A stretch of 64,000 nucleotides of DNA, taken from Ferruginibacter sp050611725 (GTDB lineage Bacteria; Bacteroidota; Bacteroidia; Chitinophagales; Chitinophagaceae). The notes under the pieces were generated by a model. The model worked only from the letters and a program-made list of their open reading frames with translations. It made no database searches and was not told where the DNA came from. The stretch lies in the NCBI RefSeq assembly GCF_050611725.1, contig NZ_JBODJB010000001.1:930001-994000 (forward strand), given 5' to 3'. Shown here piece after piece: positions 34,787 to 44,342 of the stretch. Position 1 is the stretch's first letter; each line of letters opens with the position of its first letter. Position numbers and translations under genes: made by a program.

Positions 34787-36131
34787 ATATCTTTCTCTCT
34801 TTATAATTGCTCTCGGCTTTCAGCTTACAGCTTTTTCTCAGGAAAATTCACCTTATTCAAGATACGGACTTGGTGATCAGGCGCCGGATCATAATATTGT
34901 AACCAGGGGAATGGGAGGTATTTCAGCAGCGTATGTGAGTCCACGTTATGATAGCGCAAGAAACGGTAAAAATACTCAGGTGATCAATATGAATGCTCAG
35001 AGTATCAATTACATCAACCCGGCTACATATTCTAATTTTTATCGCAATACAATTTTTGATCTTGGTGCAGAAGTTGGCTCAAGAAAATTAAAAAGCATCA
35101 ATCCGGTAAAAAATTTCACATCTACCAATGCATTGTTTTCTTATATGCAACTTGGTATTCCGATAAAAATGAAAAAGGCAAACAAAAAAGATATTTTTCT
35201 TGGTGTGAATATTGGTTTGAAGCCCGACACAAGAGTTAACTACAAATTAGCTCGGTTTAAAAGGGAGGTAGATAGTCTGGTGATCTTTGAAGAAGGTTCC
35301 GGCGGAACTAATGAAGCTTTTACAGGTGTTGGGTTATCTATAAAAAACTTCAGCATTGGCTTTAACATCGGCTATAAATTTGGTACTAAAGATTCCAGCA
35401 GTCAGATCACCTTTCTGAATGATACCATTGCATATTACGAATCTAATGCTTCAACCAAAACAAATTTCGGCGGCTTACTTTTTAATGCAGGTATCCAATA
35501 CAAATTTAAATTAAAAGATAGTAGTGAATTTCGAATAGGCGCTTACGGTAGTCTTAAACAAAAATACTCAGCGAGTAAAGATGTGATCAGAGAAACGGTA
35601 AGCTATGATGCGGATGGAGCTTCAACTCGTATTGATAGTGTGTATGAAAATAATATCAGAGGTAATGTTGTTTACCCTTCGAATTTCGGTGTGGGGGTAA
35701 CGCTCCAAAAACAGCATTGGTTGTTTGGTGCCGATTTTGAAATGACCAATTGGAAGGAATTTCGTTTTTATGATAAAGCGGATTTCACAGACAATAGCTG
35801 GAAACTTAGGGTAGGAACAGAATATTATCCAGCCACCAATAAAACCCCATTGAAAAAATATTTTAATTTTGTAAGATATAGAGCCGGATTTTATTACGGC
35901 CCGAATGCTGTTAACTTAACAACCGTTCCGGAGTACGCATTTACTTTTGGCGCTGGATTTCCGCTTAAGTTACGCAGAGGTTTTTATGATGATCAAAACT
36001 CAATGTTGAACACTGCTATTGAGATTGGCAGCAGGGGCGATAATAAATCGAATTTGAAAGAAAATTTTTTCAGAGTTTCTTTTGGCGTATCTCTTAGCGA
36101 TCTTTGGTTCAGAAGATATAAATACGATTAA
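34779..36131 (+). CDS. Outer-membrane beta-barrel protein
   Basis: The start at 34779 gives a clean signal peptide (ending about TAFSQ) and 450 residues. It opens with the sequence NSPYSRYGLGDQ, followed by GMGGISAAYVSP, a pattern I associate with Bacteroidota barrel proteins resembling FadL/OmpP1. Alternating strands with aromatic girdles continue to a C-terminal strand ending in RYKYD. It overlaps coaX by 8 bp and is followed by the LptC-like gene 8 nt later, hinting at a joint envelope role. Cargo unknown. Confidence 0.85.
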   Translation: MAKYLSLFIIALGFQLTAFSQENSPYSRYGLGDQAPDHNIVTRGMGGISAAYVSPRYDSARNGKNTQVINMNAQSINYINPATYSNFYRNTIFDLGAEVGSRKLKSINPVKNFTSTNALFSYMQLGIPIKMKKANKKDIFLGVNIGLKPDTRVNYKLARFKREVDSLVIFEEGSGGTNEAFTGVGLSIKNFSIGFNIGYKFGTKDSSSQITFLNDTIAYYESNASTKTNFGGLLFNAGIQYKFKLKDSSEFRIGAYGSLKQKYSASKDVIRETVSYDADGASTRIDSVYENNIRGNVVYPSNFGVGVTLQKQHWLFGADFEMTNWKEFRFYDKADFTDNSWKLRVGTEYYPATNKTPLKKYFNFVRYRAGFYYGPNAVNLTTVPEYAFTFGAGFPLKLRRGFYDDQNSMLNTAIEIGSRGDNKSNLKENFFRVSFGVSLSDLWFRRYKYD

Positions 36132-36139
36132 AAATTATA

Positions 36140-36721
36140 TTGTTGTACCTACAAACAAAATATAAACCGTTTTTTATCATTACAGCTTTAGCAATGAGCT
36201 GTATTTTTTTTTACGGCTGTAATGAGCAAAAAAAGAAAGGAAAGTTTTCTAAATCGGAGAGAGCCGGAGTAGAGCAGGCTACAAATGTTACGCTTAACTA
36301 TTCTATTGGCGGCAATCGAAAAGCGGTACTGACCGGTCCTTTAATGTTTAGAGTGCAGGACACAACTTCTTATATTGAATTCACCAAAACCATCCATGTC
36401 AATTTTTATAATTCAAGAGACAGTATTGAAAGCAAGTTGGATGCCCGATATGCAAAATATAAAGACAACGAAAATATTGTTTTTCTTAAAGACAGCGTGA
36501 GGGTTGTAAATGTGCAAGGAGATACTTTGTTTTGCGATGAATTGTATTGGGATAAGACAAGGCTTAATCAGGAATTTTATACAGAGAAGCCGGTGAGAAT
36601 AAGAACACGTACACATATTATCAACGGAATAGGAATGGATGCCCGTCAGGATTTTAAAGAATGGCATATTGTGCAATCAACTGGTTTTGTAAAAGTGCCT
36701 GCATCGGAATTTCCGAATTAA
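36140..36721 (+). CDS. LptC-like lipopolysaccharide-export lipoprotein
   Basis: The 193-residue protein has an N-terminal hydrophobic segment ending in a lipobox-like FYGC, then repeating strands with the LptC/OstA pattern: LMFRV, YIEFTKTIHVNFYN, LKDSVRVVNVQGDTLFCDELYWD and the TGFVKV end. LptC bridges LptBFG and LptA in LPS export. No ATG lies before the signal segment, so translation must start at TTG (36140 or 36143) or another non-ATG codon. It probably shares a transcript with the barrel gene. Confidence 0.85.
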   Translation: MLYLQTKYKPFFIITALAMSCIFFYGCNEQKKKGKFSKSERAGVEQATNVTLNYSIGGNRKAVLTGPLMFRVQDTTSYIEFTKTIHVNFYNSRDSIESKLDARYAKYKDNENIVFLKDSVRVVNVQGDTLFCDELYWDKTRLNQEFYTEKPVRIRTRTHIINGIGMDARQDFKEWHIVQSTGFVKVPASEFPN

Positions 36722-36738
36722 ACGGTCGGACTCGACCA

Positions 36739-36746
36739 TAAATTTG
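36739..36746 (+). promoter_or_regulatory. -7 element directly before the ArsC-like gene
   Basis: TAAATTTG is a perfect match and ends only 2 nt before the ATG at 36749. If used, transcription would begin inside the codon series, so either the true start is later or the match is chance. Confidence 0.35.
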
Positions 36747-36748
36747 TA

Positions 36749-37105
36749 ATGAGTAAAATAATAATCTACGGCATACCCAACTGCGATACTGTAAAAAAGG
36801 TTTTTAACTGGTTCAAAGAAAATAAGATCGATTTCGAATTTCATGATTATAAAAAATCTGGAGTGTCCAAAGAAAAGCTAACTAACTGGTCTAAGCAGGT
36901 GGGATGGGAAACGATATTGAATAAAAAAAGCACTAGCTGGCGGGAATTGTCTGCCGAAATGCAGTCAAAAGTCACGAATGCAACTGAAGCCATTAAATTG
37001 ATGATGCAAAACAACAGCATCATTAAACGCCCTGTAATAGAGCAAGATGAAACAATAATTTTTGTTGGCTTTGATAAAACAAAGTATGAACAAAAACTGT
37101 TGTAA
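36749..37105 (+). CDS. ArsC/YffB-family thioredoxin-fold protein
   Basis: The 118-residue protein has the IYGIPNCDTVKKVFNWF start with a single Cys (residue 11), FEFHDYKKSGVS, and the closing KRPVIEQDE loop with the family Arg. It is closer to YffB/Spx-like members than to true arsenate reductases. It probably acts as a glutathione-independent thiol reductase or regulator; function unproven. Confidence 0.92.
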   Translation: MSKIIIYGIPNCDTVKKVFNWFKENKIDFEFHDYKKSGVSKEKLTNWSKQVGWETILNKKSTSWRELSAEMQSKVTNATEAIKLMMQNNSIIKRPVIEQDETIIFVGFDKTKYEQKLL

Positions 37106-37143
37106 TTTCGCTTAAAATTATTTTACAATAAAATCAATCAATA

Positions 37144-37554
37144 ATGAAACGTAATGCAACAGCCGTATGGAACGGCACCGGTAAAGAAGGAACAGGACAC
37201 CTTACTACACAAAGTACTGTATTGGATAAATCTCAATACTCTTATAATACTCGTTTTGCCGATGGGATCGGAACTAATCCGGAAGAATTGGTTGCAGCTG
37301 CACATGCAGGTTGTTTCAGTATGAAATTGAGTTTTATATTGAATGCCGCAGGATTTACTGCAGATGAAATAGTAACTAAGTGTGAGATCACTTTAGACAA
37401 CGGGGCGATCACAGAATCTCATTTGATCGTTTCTGCAAAAATTCCCGGTATTAGTAAGGAGGTTTTTGATGCTTCGGTTGCAGATGCAAAAGCAAATTGC
37501 CCGATATCAAAGTCATTGAATACAAATATTACGCACGAAGCAGTGTTGTTATAA
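37144..37554 (+). CDS. OsmC-family peroxiredoxin
   Basis: The 136-residue protein has both redox Cys residues in their OsmC contexts: AAHAGCFSMKLSF and ANCPISKSL, and the GTNPEELVAAAHAG loop. It reduces organic hydroperoxides, usually through lipoyl-type thiols, in the cytoplasm. It starts 38 nt after the ArsC-like gene, so the two redox genes may be co-transcribed. A GTTTAG hairpin follows. Confidence 0.95.
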   Translation: MKRNATAVWNGTGKEGTGHLTTQSTVLDKSQYSYNTRFADGIGTNPEELVAAAHAGCFSMKLSFILNAAGFTADEIVTKCEITLDNGAITESHLIVSAKIPGISKEVFDASVADAKANCPISKSLNTNITHEAVLL

Positions 37555-37561
37555 ACTGTTA

Positions 37562-37626
37562 GTTTAGAGAGTTTGGGGGTTTAGAAAGTTTAGTTCTAAA
37601 CTCCTAAACATTCTAAATCTCTAAAC
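37562..37626. repeat. GTTTAG-word hairpin between osmC-like and SDR genes
   Basis: GTTTAGAGA (37562-37570) pairs with TCTCTAAAC (37618-37626), and GTTTAGAA (37579-37586) with TTCTAAAC (37594-37601). It uses the same word as 6813-6852, but with both arms present. Confidence 0.85.
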
Positions 37627-37695
37627 ATATAATCAACTACCACCTCTTTTACTGTCTTCACCCTTCCCACAAAACATTTCCTCCTCTTTTTTTGT

Positions 37696-37703
37696 TAGAT
37701 TTG
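37696..37703 (+). promoter_or_regulatory. -7 element of the SDR gene
   Basis: TAGATTTG matches TAnnTTTG and ends 15 nt before the ATG at 37719, supporting that start. Confidence 0.55.
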
Positions 37704-37718
37704 GCAAAACGATCAACT

Positions 37719-38537
37719 ATGTCATTTCAAAATAAAACAGTTTTCATTACCGGCGCCAGCAGAGGTATAGGTAAAGCCATCGGATTGCGTTTGGCAAAAG
37801 AAGGTGCCAATATTGTTATTGCCAGTAAAAGTGTAGAAGAAAACCCAAAATTAGGCGGCACTATTTTTTCTGCGGCTGCAGAAATGGAACAGGCAGGGGG
37901 CAAAGCCTTGGCGGTGCAATGTGATATTAGAGATGAAGAGCAAGTGAAGAATGCTGTGGCACTGGCTGTGGAAAAATTCGGGGGTATTGATATACTGGTT
38001 AATAACGCATCGGCCATTAACCTGGCTTCGGCAGCACAAATTGAACCCAAAAGATTTGATTTGATGTACGATATCAATGTTAGAGGAACATTTTTTGTAT
38101 CTCAGGCCTGTATTCCTCATTTGAAAAACGCTTCCAATGCTCATATCTTAAATTTATCTCCACCAATTAATATGGATAAAAAATGGTTCACTAACCATCT
38201 TGCATATACGATAAGCAAATATGATATGACACTTATTGCAATAGGTCTTGCGGCTGAGCTAAGGAAGCATGGTATTGCAGCTAATACACTGTGGCCACGT
38301 ACAACCATTGCCACTGCCGCTGTAAAAAATCTTTTAGGTGGCGATGCATTGATACAGATGAGCCGAACAGTAGATATTGTGGCTGATGCTGCTTTTTATA
38401 TTCTGTCGAAACCTTCGTTGGAATGTACAGGCAATAATTTCATTGACGAAGAAGTGCTAGCAAAGGAAGGGATCACTGATTTGAGTGAATATGCAGTTAA
38501 TCCCGGCGGAAAATTGTACAGTGATCTGTTTATTTAA
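37719..38537 (+). CDS. Short-chain dehydrogenase/reductase, HSDL2-like
   Basis: The ATG at 37719 gives 272 residues starting MSFQNKTVFITGASRGIGKA, with a TGASRGIG nucleotide motif, the NNAS motif, and the active-site YTISK (Tyr and Lys present). The VDI-like RDEEQVKNAV and SPPINMDKKWF stretches resemble human HSDL2-type enzymes that use NADP and act on lipid-like substrates. The substrate is unknown. It is monocistronic by its promoter and flanks. Confidence 0.92.
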   Translation: MSFQNKTVFITGASRGIGKAIGLRLAKEGANIVIASKSVEENPKLGGTIFSAAAEMEQAGGKALAVQCDIRDEEQVKNAVALAVEKFGGIDILVNNASAINLASAAQIEPKRFDLMYDINVRGTFFVSQACIPHLKNASNAHILNLSPPINMDKKWFTNHLAYTISKYDMTLIAIGLAAELRKHGIAANTLWPRTTIATAAVKNLLGGDALIQMSRTVDIVADAAFYILSKPSLECTGNNFIDEEVLAKEGITDLSEYAVNPGGKLYSDLFI

Positions 38538-38655
38538 CCTTGTTAATAAATATATAATTTGAAGGTGGTTTTGATGAGCGGTAATGATTCGATGTAATCT
38601 ACCTGTATTTTCGTAGTCTCAAAACTGTTTGCTAAACTCAACCGACTGTATTTTA

Positions 38656-41142
38656 ATGTATATCAAAACTACCATTGTATTGCTTGGCTTATCCATTGCT
38701 TCAATGAAGTGTATAGCACAGGCGGCCAAAAAAGAGTTGGTGATCAAAAGAACTACCGCAGCAATAAAAATTGATGGAGATCTGTCCGACTCGGCCTGGG
38801 CAACAGCGCCCCTGGCCACCAATTTTGTAGAGCGAAATCCCACACCATTCAAGCCTGAAGACCCTGCTAATGCCACCCAAATGTATTTGTTGTACAGTGA
38901 CGAGGGTATTTACATCGGTGGTTATTTTCATGAAAGCAATGTAGATAGCATTGCAAAAGAATTAACGGGTCGGGACGGCTTTGGGAACAATGATTTTGCC
39001 GGAATAATATTCGATACATACGACGATCAGTTAAATGGGTTTGAATATTTTGTTACGCCACTCGGCGAACAATGGGATTCTAAAATGAGTTATGGAAATA
39101 GTGAAGATTTTGCATGGAACAGCGTATGGGAAAGTAAATCGAAATTGCAGAAAGACGGATGGAGTTTTGAAGTATTTCTGCCTTATTCTGCCATACGATT
39201 TGGGAAAAAGAAAGTGCAGGACTGGGGAATGAATCTTATTCGCCGCCGTCAGAAAGCAGCACAACAATTATTCTGGCAACCGGTTGATCAAAATATAAAT
39301 GGTTTTTTAAGTCAGGAAGGAACATTGAAAAATCTTGAAAACATAAAACCACCATTGCGTTTACAATTCTCTCCTTACCTCTCTACCTATATCAACAACG
39401 ATGGAGCAACCGATAAAACGACCACACAAGTAAATGGCGGAATGGATGTGAAGTATGGTATCAGCCCTGCATTTACGCTGGATATGACATTGATACCCGA
39501 CTTTGGTCAGGTTGTAAGTGACAATCGTATTCTAAATCTTACTCCCTTTGAACAAAAATTTTCTGAGAACAGAGCTTTTTTTACTGAAGGAACAGAATTG
39601 TTTAATAAAGGAAATCTTTTTTACAGCAGACGTATCGGAGATTCAGAACCAATACATTTTTATGATGCGTATGATGCTACCGGAACCAATGAGTCAATTT
39701 CAAAAAATCCGAGAGGCAGCAAATTGATCAATGCCACCAAGATCAGTGGTCGTACACAAAAAGGACTTGGAATAGGGATATTAAATGCCATCACAAAACC
39801 CCAATACGCAACCATCATAAACTCTGTAAACAAAGAAGAAAGAAAATTTGAGACCAATCCCCTAACCAATTATAATGTGTTTGTGTTGGATCAAACACTT
39901 AAATATAACAGCAGTGTAAGTTTTGTAAACACAAATACATGGCGTAGCGGTAGTGATTATGATGCGAACGTTAGCTCATTTCTTATTGATTTGAATGATA
40001 AAACAAATACCTGGAATGTTGGAGGAAATGTAAGCGTTAGTAATTTAATAGGTATCAATAATAAAACGATTACCGGCTATGCTCATAGTGTTTATTTTGG
40101 TAAAAGAAGCGGCCATTTCACTTTTAATATATGGCAGAACCTGATCAATGCAAAGTATGAAAAAAGCGATCTTGGTTATTTTACCAACAACAATACAATG
40201 GATCAGGGAATATGGTTGAGTTATAATTGGAATAAGCCTACTAAATGGTACAATCAAGTGAACGTTGCGTTGGATACATGGCATGGCAGATTAGTATCCC
40301 CAATCGATGTATTGAAACGAAAAGAAATGATGTATCAAAACACCGGTTTCAGTCTTGATGGAAAAGCTCAACTGAAAAATTTATGGTGGGTAGGTATTAC
40401 ATTGAACGGAGCAATAAAAGAAAATGATTTTTATGAACCAAGGGTGTATGGAAGGTTTTTTAAAAATACACCAAGAATGGGCTTAAATCTTTGGTGGGAA
40501 AGTAATAATGCGAAAAAACTTTCTTTCTATGGTAATGTGTTTAATGCAGGCGGCAATGTTTTTAACAGAAGAACAAGAGAACTGGGATTGGGAGGAAAGA
40601 TCAGATTCAACAGTAAGTTCTCCTTAGATCATTTCGTTTATATAACAAGGCATAGAAACCAGCAAGGGTGGGCTTATACAGGATATACAGGAACAAACGA
40701 TCCGCTAGCCGACACAATAATTTTTTCGAGAAGAACGGTGAATACTACAGAAAATATTCTGAGTATGAAGTACAGTATCAATAATAGAATGGGTATTACA
40801 TTCAGGGCAAGGCACTATTGGAGCAAAGTAGATCCCAAGCAATTTTATCAGCTAAATACAGATGGAAATTTTGAAACACCTGCTGTTCCTTTCACAAAAA
40901 ATGTCAATCAAAACTATAATTATTTTAGTGTGGATATGGTGTATAACTGGCAGTTTGCACAAGGGAGTTTCTTTAGTGTGGTTTGGAAAGATATAGCAGA
41001 GACCTTCGATAGAAAACTCGATTCATACGGAAAGAATTTTTCCAATACTATTTCGAGTCCACAATTCAATAGCCTATCCCTAAGGGTCATCTATTTTCTG
41101 GATTACCTTACTTTAAAAAACCGTAAGAAGAAGACGGTGTAA
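38656..41142 (+). CDS. DUF5916 outer-membrane protein with carbohydrate-binding family 9-like domain
   Basis: The ATG at 38656 gives 828 residues with a signal peptide (ending CIAQA). A CBM9-like domain (about 30-220) begins IKIDGDLSDSAWATAP. It is followed by the DUF5916 region, a long series of amphipathic strands like an outer-membrane barrel (LDMTLIPDFGQVVSDN; FSENRAFFTEG). The IPDFGQV and ENRAFF motifs are diagnostic of the family. The role is unknown, perhaps glycan or metal related. It stands alone and converges with lysS. Confidence 0.9.
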   Translation: MYIKTTIVLLGLSIASMKCIAQAAKKELVIKRTTAAIKIDGDLSDSAWATAPLATNFVERNPTPFKPEDPANATQMYLLYSDEGIYIGGYFHESNVDSIAKELTGRDGFGNNDFAGIIFDTYDDQLNGFEYFVTPLGEQWDSKMSYGNSEDFAWNSVWESKSKLQKDGWSFEVFLPYSAIRFGKKKVQDWGMNLIRRRQKAAQQLFWQPVDQNINGFLSQEGTLKNLENIKPPLRLQFSPYLSTYINNDGATDKTTTQVNGGMDVKYGISPAFTLDMTLIPDFGQVVSDNRILNLTPFEQKFSENRAFFTEGTELFNKGNLFYSRRIGDSEPIHFYDAYDATGTNESISKNPRGSKLINATKISGRTQKGLGIGILNAITKPQYATIINSVNKEERKFETNPLTNYNVFVLDQTLKYNSSVSFVNTNTWRSGSDYDANVSSFLIDLNDKTNTWNVGGNVSVSNLIGINNKTITGYAHSVYFGKRSGHFTFNIWQNLINAKYEKSDLGYFTNNNTMDQGIWLSYNWNKPTKWYNQVNVALDTWHGRLVSPIDVLKRKEMMYQNTGFSLDGKAQLKNLWWVGITLNGAIKENDFYEPRVYGRFFKNTPRMGLNLWWESNNAKKLSFYGNVFNAGGNVFNRRTRELGLGGKIRFNSKFSLDHFVYITRHRNQQGWAYTGYTGTNDPLADTIIFSRRTVNTTENILSMKYSINNRMGITFRARHYWSKVDPKQFYQLNTDGNFETPAVPFTKNVNQNYNYFSVDMVYNWQFAQGSFFSVVWKDIAETFDRKLDSYGKNFSNTISSPQFNSLSLRVIYFLDYLTLKNRKKKTV

Positions 41143-42672
41143 TTACTGGCCTTGTTGTTGCTCCGGCCTCATCATCGGGAAAAACAATACATCTTGTATA
41201 GAATGTTGATTGGTCAATAGCATAGCAATTCTATCTATACCAAAGCCAATACCACTTGTGGGTGGCATACCATATTCCAAAGCACGTAAGAAATCGTGAT
41301 CAATGAACATTGCTTCGTCATCACCACGTTCCATTAATTTCACTTGCTCTTCAAAACGTTCTCTTTGTTCAATGGGATCGTTCAGCTCACTATAAGCATT
41401 GGCAATTTCCTTGCCGTTACACATCAATTCAAAACGTTCTACCAGTCCGGGTTTGCTGCGGTGTTTTTTAGTCAACGGACTCATTTCTACAGGATAGTCT
41501 GTAATGAAAGTAGGTTGTACATAATTGCCTTCACACTTTTCTCCGAAAATCTCATCGATCAATTTTCCTTTACCCCATTTTGCATCTGCATGAATTTTTA
41601 ATGCGGCACAAACTTCTCTGATACCGGCTTCATCCATTTCACTAATATCATACCCTGTATGTTCTTTAATAGCGTCAAACATCGTTATGCGTTTGTATGG
41701 CGCTTTGAAATCAATTTCTCTGTCACCCACAATTACCTTGGTAGAACCATTCGTCGCAATAGCAGCTCTCTCCAGCATTTGCTCTGTTGTATCCATCATC
41801 CATTCATAATCTTTGTACGCTACATAAAATTCCAATACGGTAAACTCAGGATTGTGTGTACGGTCCATACCTTCATTTCTGAAGTTGCGACTGAATTCAT
41901 ACACCCACTCAAATCCACCAACGATCAATCTTTTTAAATACAATTCGTTTGCAATTCGCATGTACATAGGTACATCCAGTGCATTATGATGAGAGATGAA
42001 GGGTCTTGCAGATGCACCACCGGGAATGCTTTGCAATACAGGCGTATCAACTTCTAAGGCGCCACGTTCATTTAAAAACTCACGAATGGCATTCACCATT
42101 TTGGTACGCTTAACAAAAGTTTCTTTTACACCCGGGTTTACAATCAGATCGGCATAACGTTGACGATAACGGAATTCCGGATCGGTTACTTCATCAAACG
42201 CTTCGCCATCTTTTTCTTTTACGATCGGCAGTGGACGCAATGATTTTGTAAGAATGGAAAACTCACGTACATGAATAGATGTTTCTCCGGTTTTAGTAGT
42301 GAATACATATCCTTTTATACCAACAATATCCCCAATGTCAACTAATTTTTTCCAAACGGTTTGGTATAAAGTTTTATCCTCTCCCGGACAAATATCATCT
42401 TGCTTAATATAAAATTGAATTTTACCAACAGCATCCTGTATCACTGCAAAATTTGCTTTACCCATATCACGTACACTCATGATCCTGCCGGCAATGCATA
42501 CATCAGCAAAATCTGCCTTATTTTCTTCTCCCTTATAATTTTCTTTTATATAAGCAGATGTGGCGTTTACCGGGTATAAAGCAGCCGGATAAGCATCAAT
42601 ACCTAATTTTTTAAGTTCTTCTAATTTTTCTCTACGGATGATCTCCTGTTCAGACAAGTGCTGTGTACTCAT
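41143..42672 (-). CDS. lysS: Lysyl-tRNA synthetase, class II
   Basis: The start at 42672 gives 509 residues beginning MSTQHLSEQEIIRREKL, typical of bacterial LysS. It has the N-terminal OB-fold (VCIAGRIMSVRDMGKANFAVI), motif 2 (FRNEGMDRTHNPEFT) and motif 3 (GFGIDRIAML). It charges tRNA-Lys. A longer reading to 42711 would extend past the -7 element. There is no T-box or other leader in the short upstream gap. Confidence 0.98.
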   Translation of the reverse strand: MSTQHLSEQEIIRREKLEELKKLGIDAYPAALYPVNATSAYIKENYKGEENKADFADVCIAGRIMSVRDMGKANFAVIQDAVGKIQFYIKQDDICPGEDKTLYQTVWKKLVDIGDIVGIKGYVFTTKTGETSIHVREFSILTKSLRPLPIVKEKDGEAFDEVTDPEFRYRQRYADLIVNPGVKETFVKRTKMVNAIREFLNERGALEVDTPVLQSIPGGASARPFISHHNALDVPMYMRIANELYLKRLIVGGFEWVYEFSRNFRNEGMDRTHNPEFTVLEFYVAYKDYEWMMDTTEQMLERAAIATNGSTKVIVGDREIDFKAPYKRITMFDAIKEHTGYDISEMDEAGIREVCAALKIHADAKWGKGKLIDEIFGEKCEGNYVQPTFITDYPVEMSPLTKKHRSKPGLVERFELMCNGKEIANAYSELNDPIEQRERFEEQVKLMERGDDEAMFIDHDFLRALEYGMPPTSGIGFGIDRIAMLLTNQHSIQDVLFFPMMRPEQQQGQ

Positions 42673-42693
42673 GTAATAAAAACTTTTGGGGTG

Positions 42694-42701
42694 CAAAGAT
42701 A
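42694..42701 (-). promoter_or_regulatory. -7 element of lysS
   Basis: The complement reads TATCTTTG, a perfect match 21 nt before the ATG at 42672. Confidence 0.6.
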
Positions 42702-42794
42702 CCGCATGCAACTGATTTGCCCATAAATACTGTCTATGGAACGAGAGATTTATATTTTGGCAAGAATCTTGCCTATCTTTAACTACTAAACATT

Positions 42795-43505
42795 ATGAAA
42801 ATGAAAAGAATTTTAGCTGCGTTGTCTTTTGCAGTAATACTATCGGGTTGTGACGAATTAAAACAAATTGCATCTTCCTCAGGTTTGGGTGGATTAACCG
42901 AAGCCGAAGCCGGCCAGGGTATAAAAGAGGCACTGGGGCAAGGCTTGGTGAAATCGGTATTACAATTAAATAAGCAGGATGGTTTTTTCGGAGATGCAGT
43001 TTATAAAGTGTTATTGCCACCGGATGCTCAAAAGATTGGGAATACACTGAGAGATATTGGTTTTGGAAGTTTAGTGGATAAAGCTATTCTATCCATCAAC
43101 CGTGGGGCAGAAGATGCAGTTGGTGCAGCTAAGCCGATCTTTGTAGACGCTATTAAAAACATGACATTGCAAGATGCTATCGGACTAGTGAAAAATGGCG
43201 ACACAAGTGCTACACACTTCTTCAGAGAAAAAACTACCGCAGCATTGGTTACTGCGTTTACACCAATCATTAAAGCATCTTTAGATAAAGTAGATGCAAC
43301 AAAGTATTATGGCGACCTTATCAATAAATACAATAGTTTTCCAACAACGTTTAAAAAGGTTAATCCGGATCTTACAAGTTTTGTAACCGAAAGAGCAACT
43401 GTGGCGTTGTTTGATCTGGTGGCTAAAGAAGAAGTAAATATTCGTACAAATTTTGCTGCAAGAACAACCGATATTTTGAAAAAAGTATTTGGGCAAAAGT
43501 GGTAA
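42795..43505 (+). CDS. DUF4197 lipoprotein
   Basis: The 236-residue precursor has a lipobox LSGC (Cys19). It then matches DUF4197: a helical protein with LTEAEAGQGIKEAL, LPPDAQKIGNTLRDIG, IFVDAIKNMTLQDAIGLV and FREKTTAAL. Members are periplasm-facing lipoproteins of unknown function. A TonB-C gene follows 17 nt downstream, so the two are probably co-transcribed. Confidence 0.93.
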   Translation: MKMKRILAALSFAVILSGCDELKQIASSSGLGGLTEAEAGQGIKEALGQGLVKSVLQLNKQDGFFGDAVYKVLLPPDAQKIGNTLRDIGFGSLVDKAILSINRGAEDAVGAAKPIFVDAIKNMTLQDAIGLVKNGDTSATHFFREKTTAALVTAFTPIIKASLDKVDATKYYGDLINKYNSFPTTFKKVNPDLTSFVTERATVALFDLVAKEEVNIRTNFAARTTDILKKVFGQKW

Positions 43506-43522
43506 AGTAATATCTTGGTGCT

Positions 43523-43984
43523 ATGAAGAAGATCATGCTGCTTTCGGTACTTATTGTATTAGCTTCAAAAAATATTCATGCTCAGGATGGGTACGGTACT
43601 CCTCCGCCACCACCTTCCGGTGCACCCGGTAGCCAGGATGTTTATGATACACCTTTTACTAAAGTAGAGATTGATGAAAGTTTTCCTGGAGGAGATGGAG
43701 CGTGGAAGCGTTATTTGAATAGAAACATTAACACGAAAGTGCCCATTAAAAAGCGTGCTAAAAAGGGAACATACAAAGTGGAGGTAGAGTTTTGGGTTGC
43801 TAAAAATGGAGCGGTGGATAGTGTAGTTGCAAAGAGTAATAATGGCTATGGGATGGAAGAAGAAGTTGTGAGGGTTATCAAAAAAAGCCCTAGTTGGTCT
43901 CCAGGACAACAAAACGGTAGAAATGTAAAGAAAAAACGTTCTGAAACATTCGTTTTTATTGTGAAGAAAAGGCGTTTATTTTAG
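43523..43984 (+). CDS. Secreted TonB C-terminal-domain protein
   Basis: The 153-residue protein has a signal peptide ending IHAQ, a short Pro-rich linker (TPPPPPSGAPGS), and a TonB-C fold (FPGGDGAWKRYLNRNI; VEVEFWVAKNGAVDSV; SPSWSPGQQNGRNVKKK). It lacks the N-terminal membrane anchor and long Pro spacer of a true energy transducer. It therefore resembles the many free TonB-C proteins of Bacteroidota, of uncertain role. Confidence 0.88.
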   Translation: MKKIMLLSVLIVLASKNIHAQDGYGTPPPPPSGAPGSQDVYDTPFTKVEIDESFPGGDGAWKRYLNRNINTKVPIKKRAKKGTYKVEVEFWVAKNGAVDSVVAKSNNGYGMEEEVVRVIKKSPSWSPGQQNGRNVKKKRSETFVFIVKKRRLF

Positions 43985-43992
43985 CTTCAGGC

Positions 43993-44250
43993 TTAAGTTA
44001 TTGTTAGTAACACCTGCCAAGCTTCATCAACTTTTCCCCTATCGAGCAATTCTTTGGCGTATTGATGAAGTTCATATTCCATATCTGCCGGGTTAATAGA
44101 ATAATATTGAATGATCTGTTTTAGCTTGTCGTTAGAAAATGTAGCACTAACGGCAGGTATTTCCTCAATATCACATAGTTGTTTTAAGTGAGATTGGCTT
44201 AATACTTTGCTTTGCAGGATAGAAGCCGGAAGCATTTTTTCTTGGATCAT
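43993..44250 (-). CDS. Small hypothetical helical protein
   Basis: The 85-residue protein looks soluble and mostly helical (LSQSHLKQLCDIEEIP; KLKQIIQYYSINPADMEYEL; YAKELLDRGKVDEAWQVL). The last part resembles half of a TPR-like helix pair. No signal peptide or known motif. It sits between a convergent TonB-C gene and a divergent hydroxylase-like gene, and its ATG is well placed. The composition is consistent with a real gene. Confidence 0.6.
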   Translation of the reverse strand: MIQEKMLPASILQSKVLSQSHLKQLCDIEEIPAVSATFSNDKLKQIIQYYSINPADMEYELHQYAKELLDRGKVDEAWQVLLTIT

Positions 44251-44313
44251 AGTAGAGATGTTGCCGTTGATACAATATTTGAAACCTATTGAGCCCTTTT
44301 TACAAAGATTGTT

Positions 44314-44321
44314 TATTTTTG
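44314..44321 (+). promoter_or_regulatory. -7 element of the hydroxylase-like gene
   Basis: TATTTTTG is a perfect match, 21 nt before the ATG at 44343, and argues for that start over the TTG at 44289. Confidence 0.55.
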
Positions 44322-44342
44322 CCTATATTAAATAAGAAGGTT

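Noticed and set aside
36724..36737. GGTCG/CGACC stem before the ArsC-like gene
   Set aside because: The stem is only 5 bp with a 4-nt loop, has no T-run and abuts a -7 element, so it was not called a terminator.
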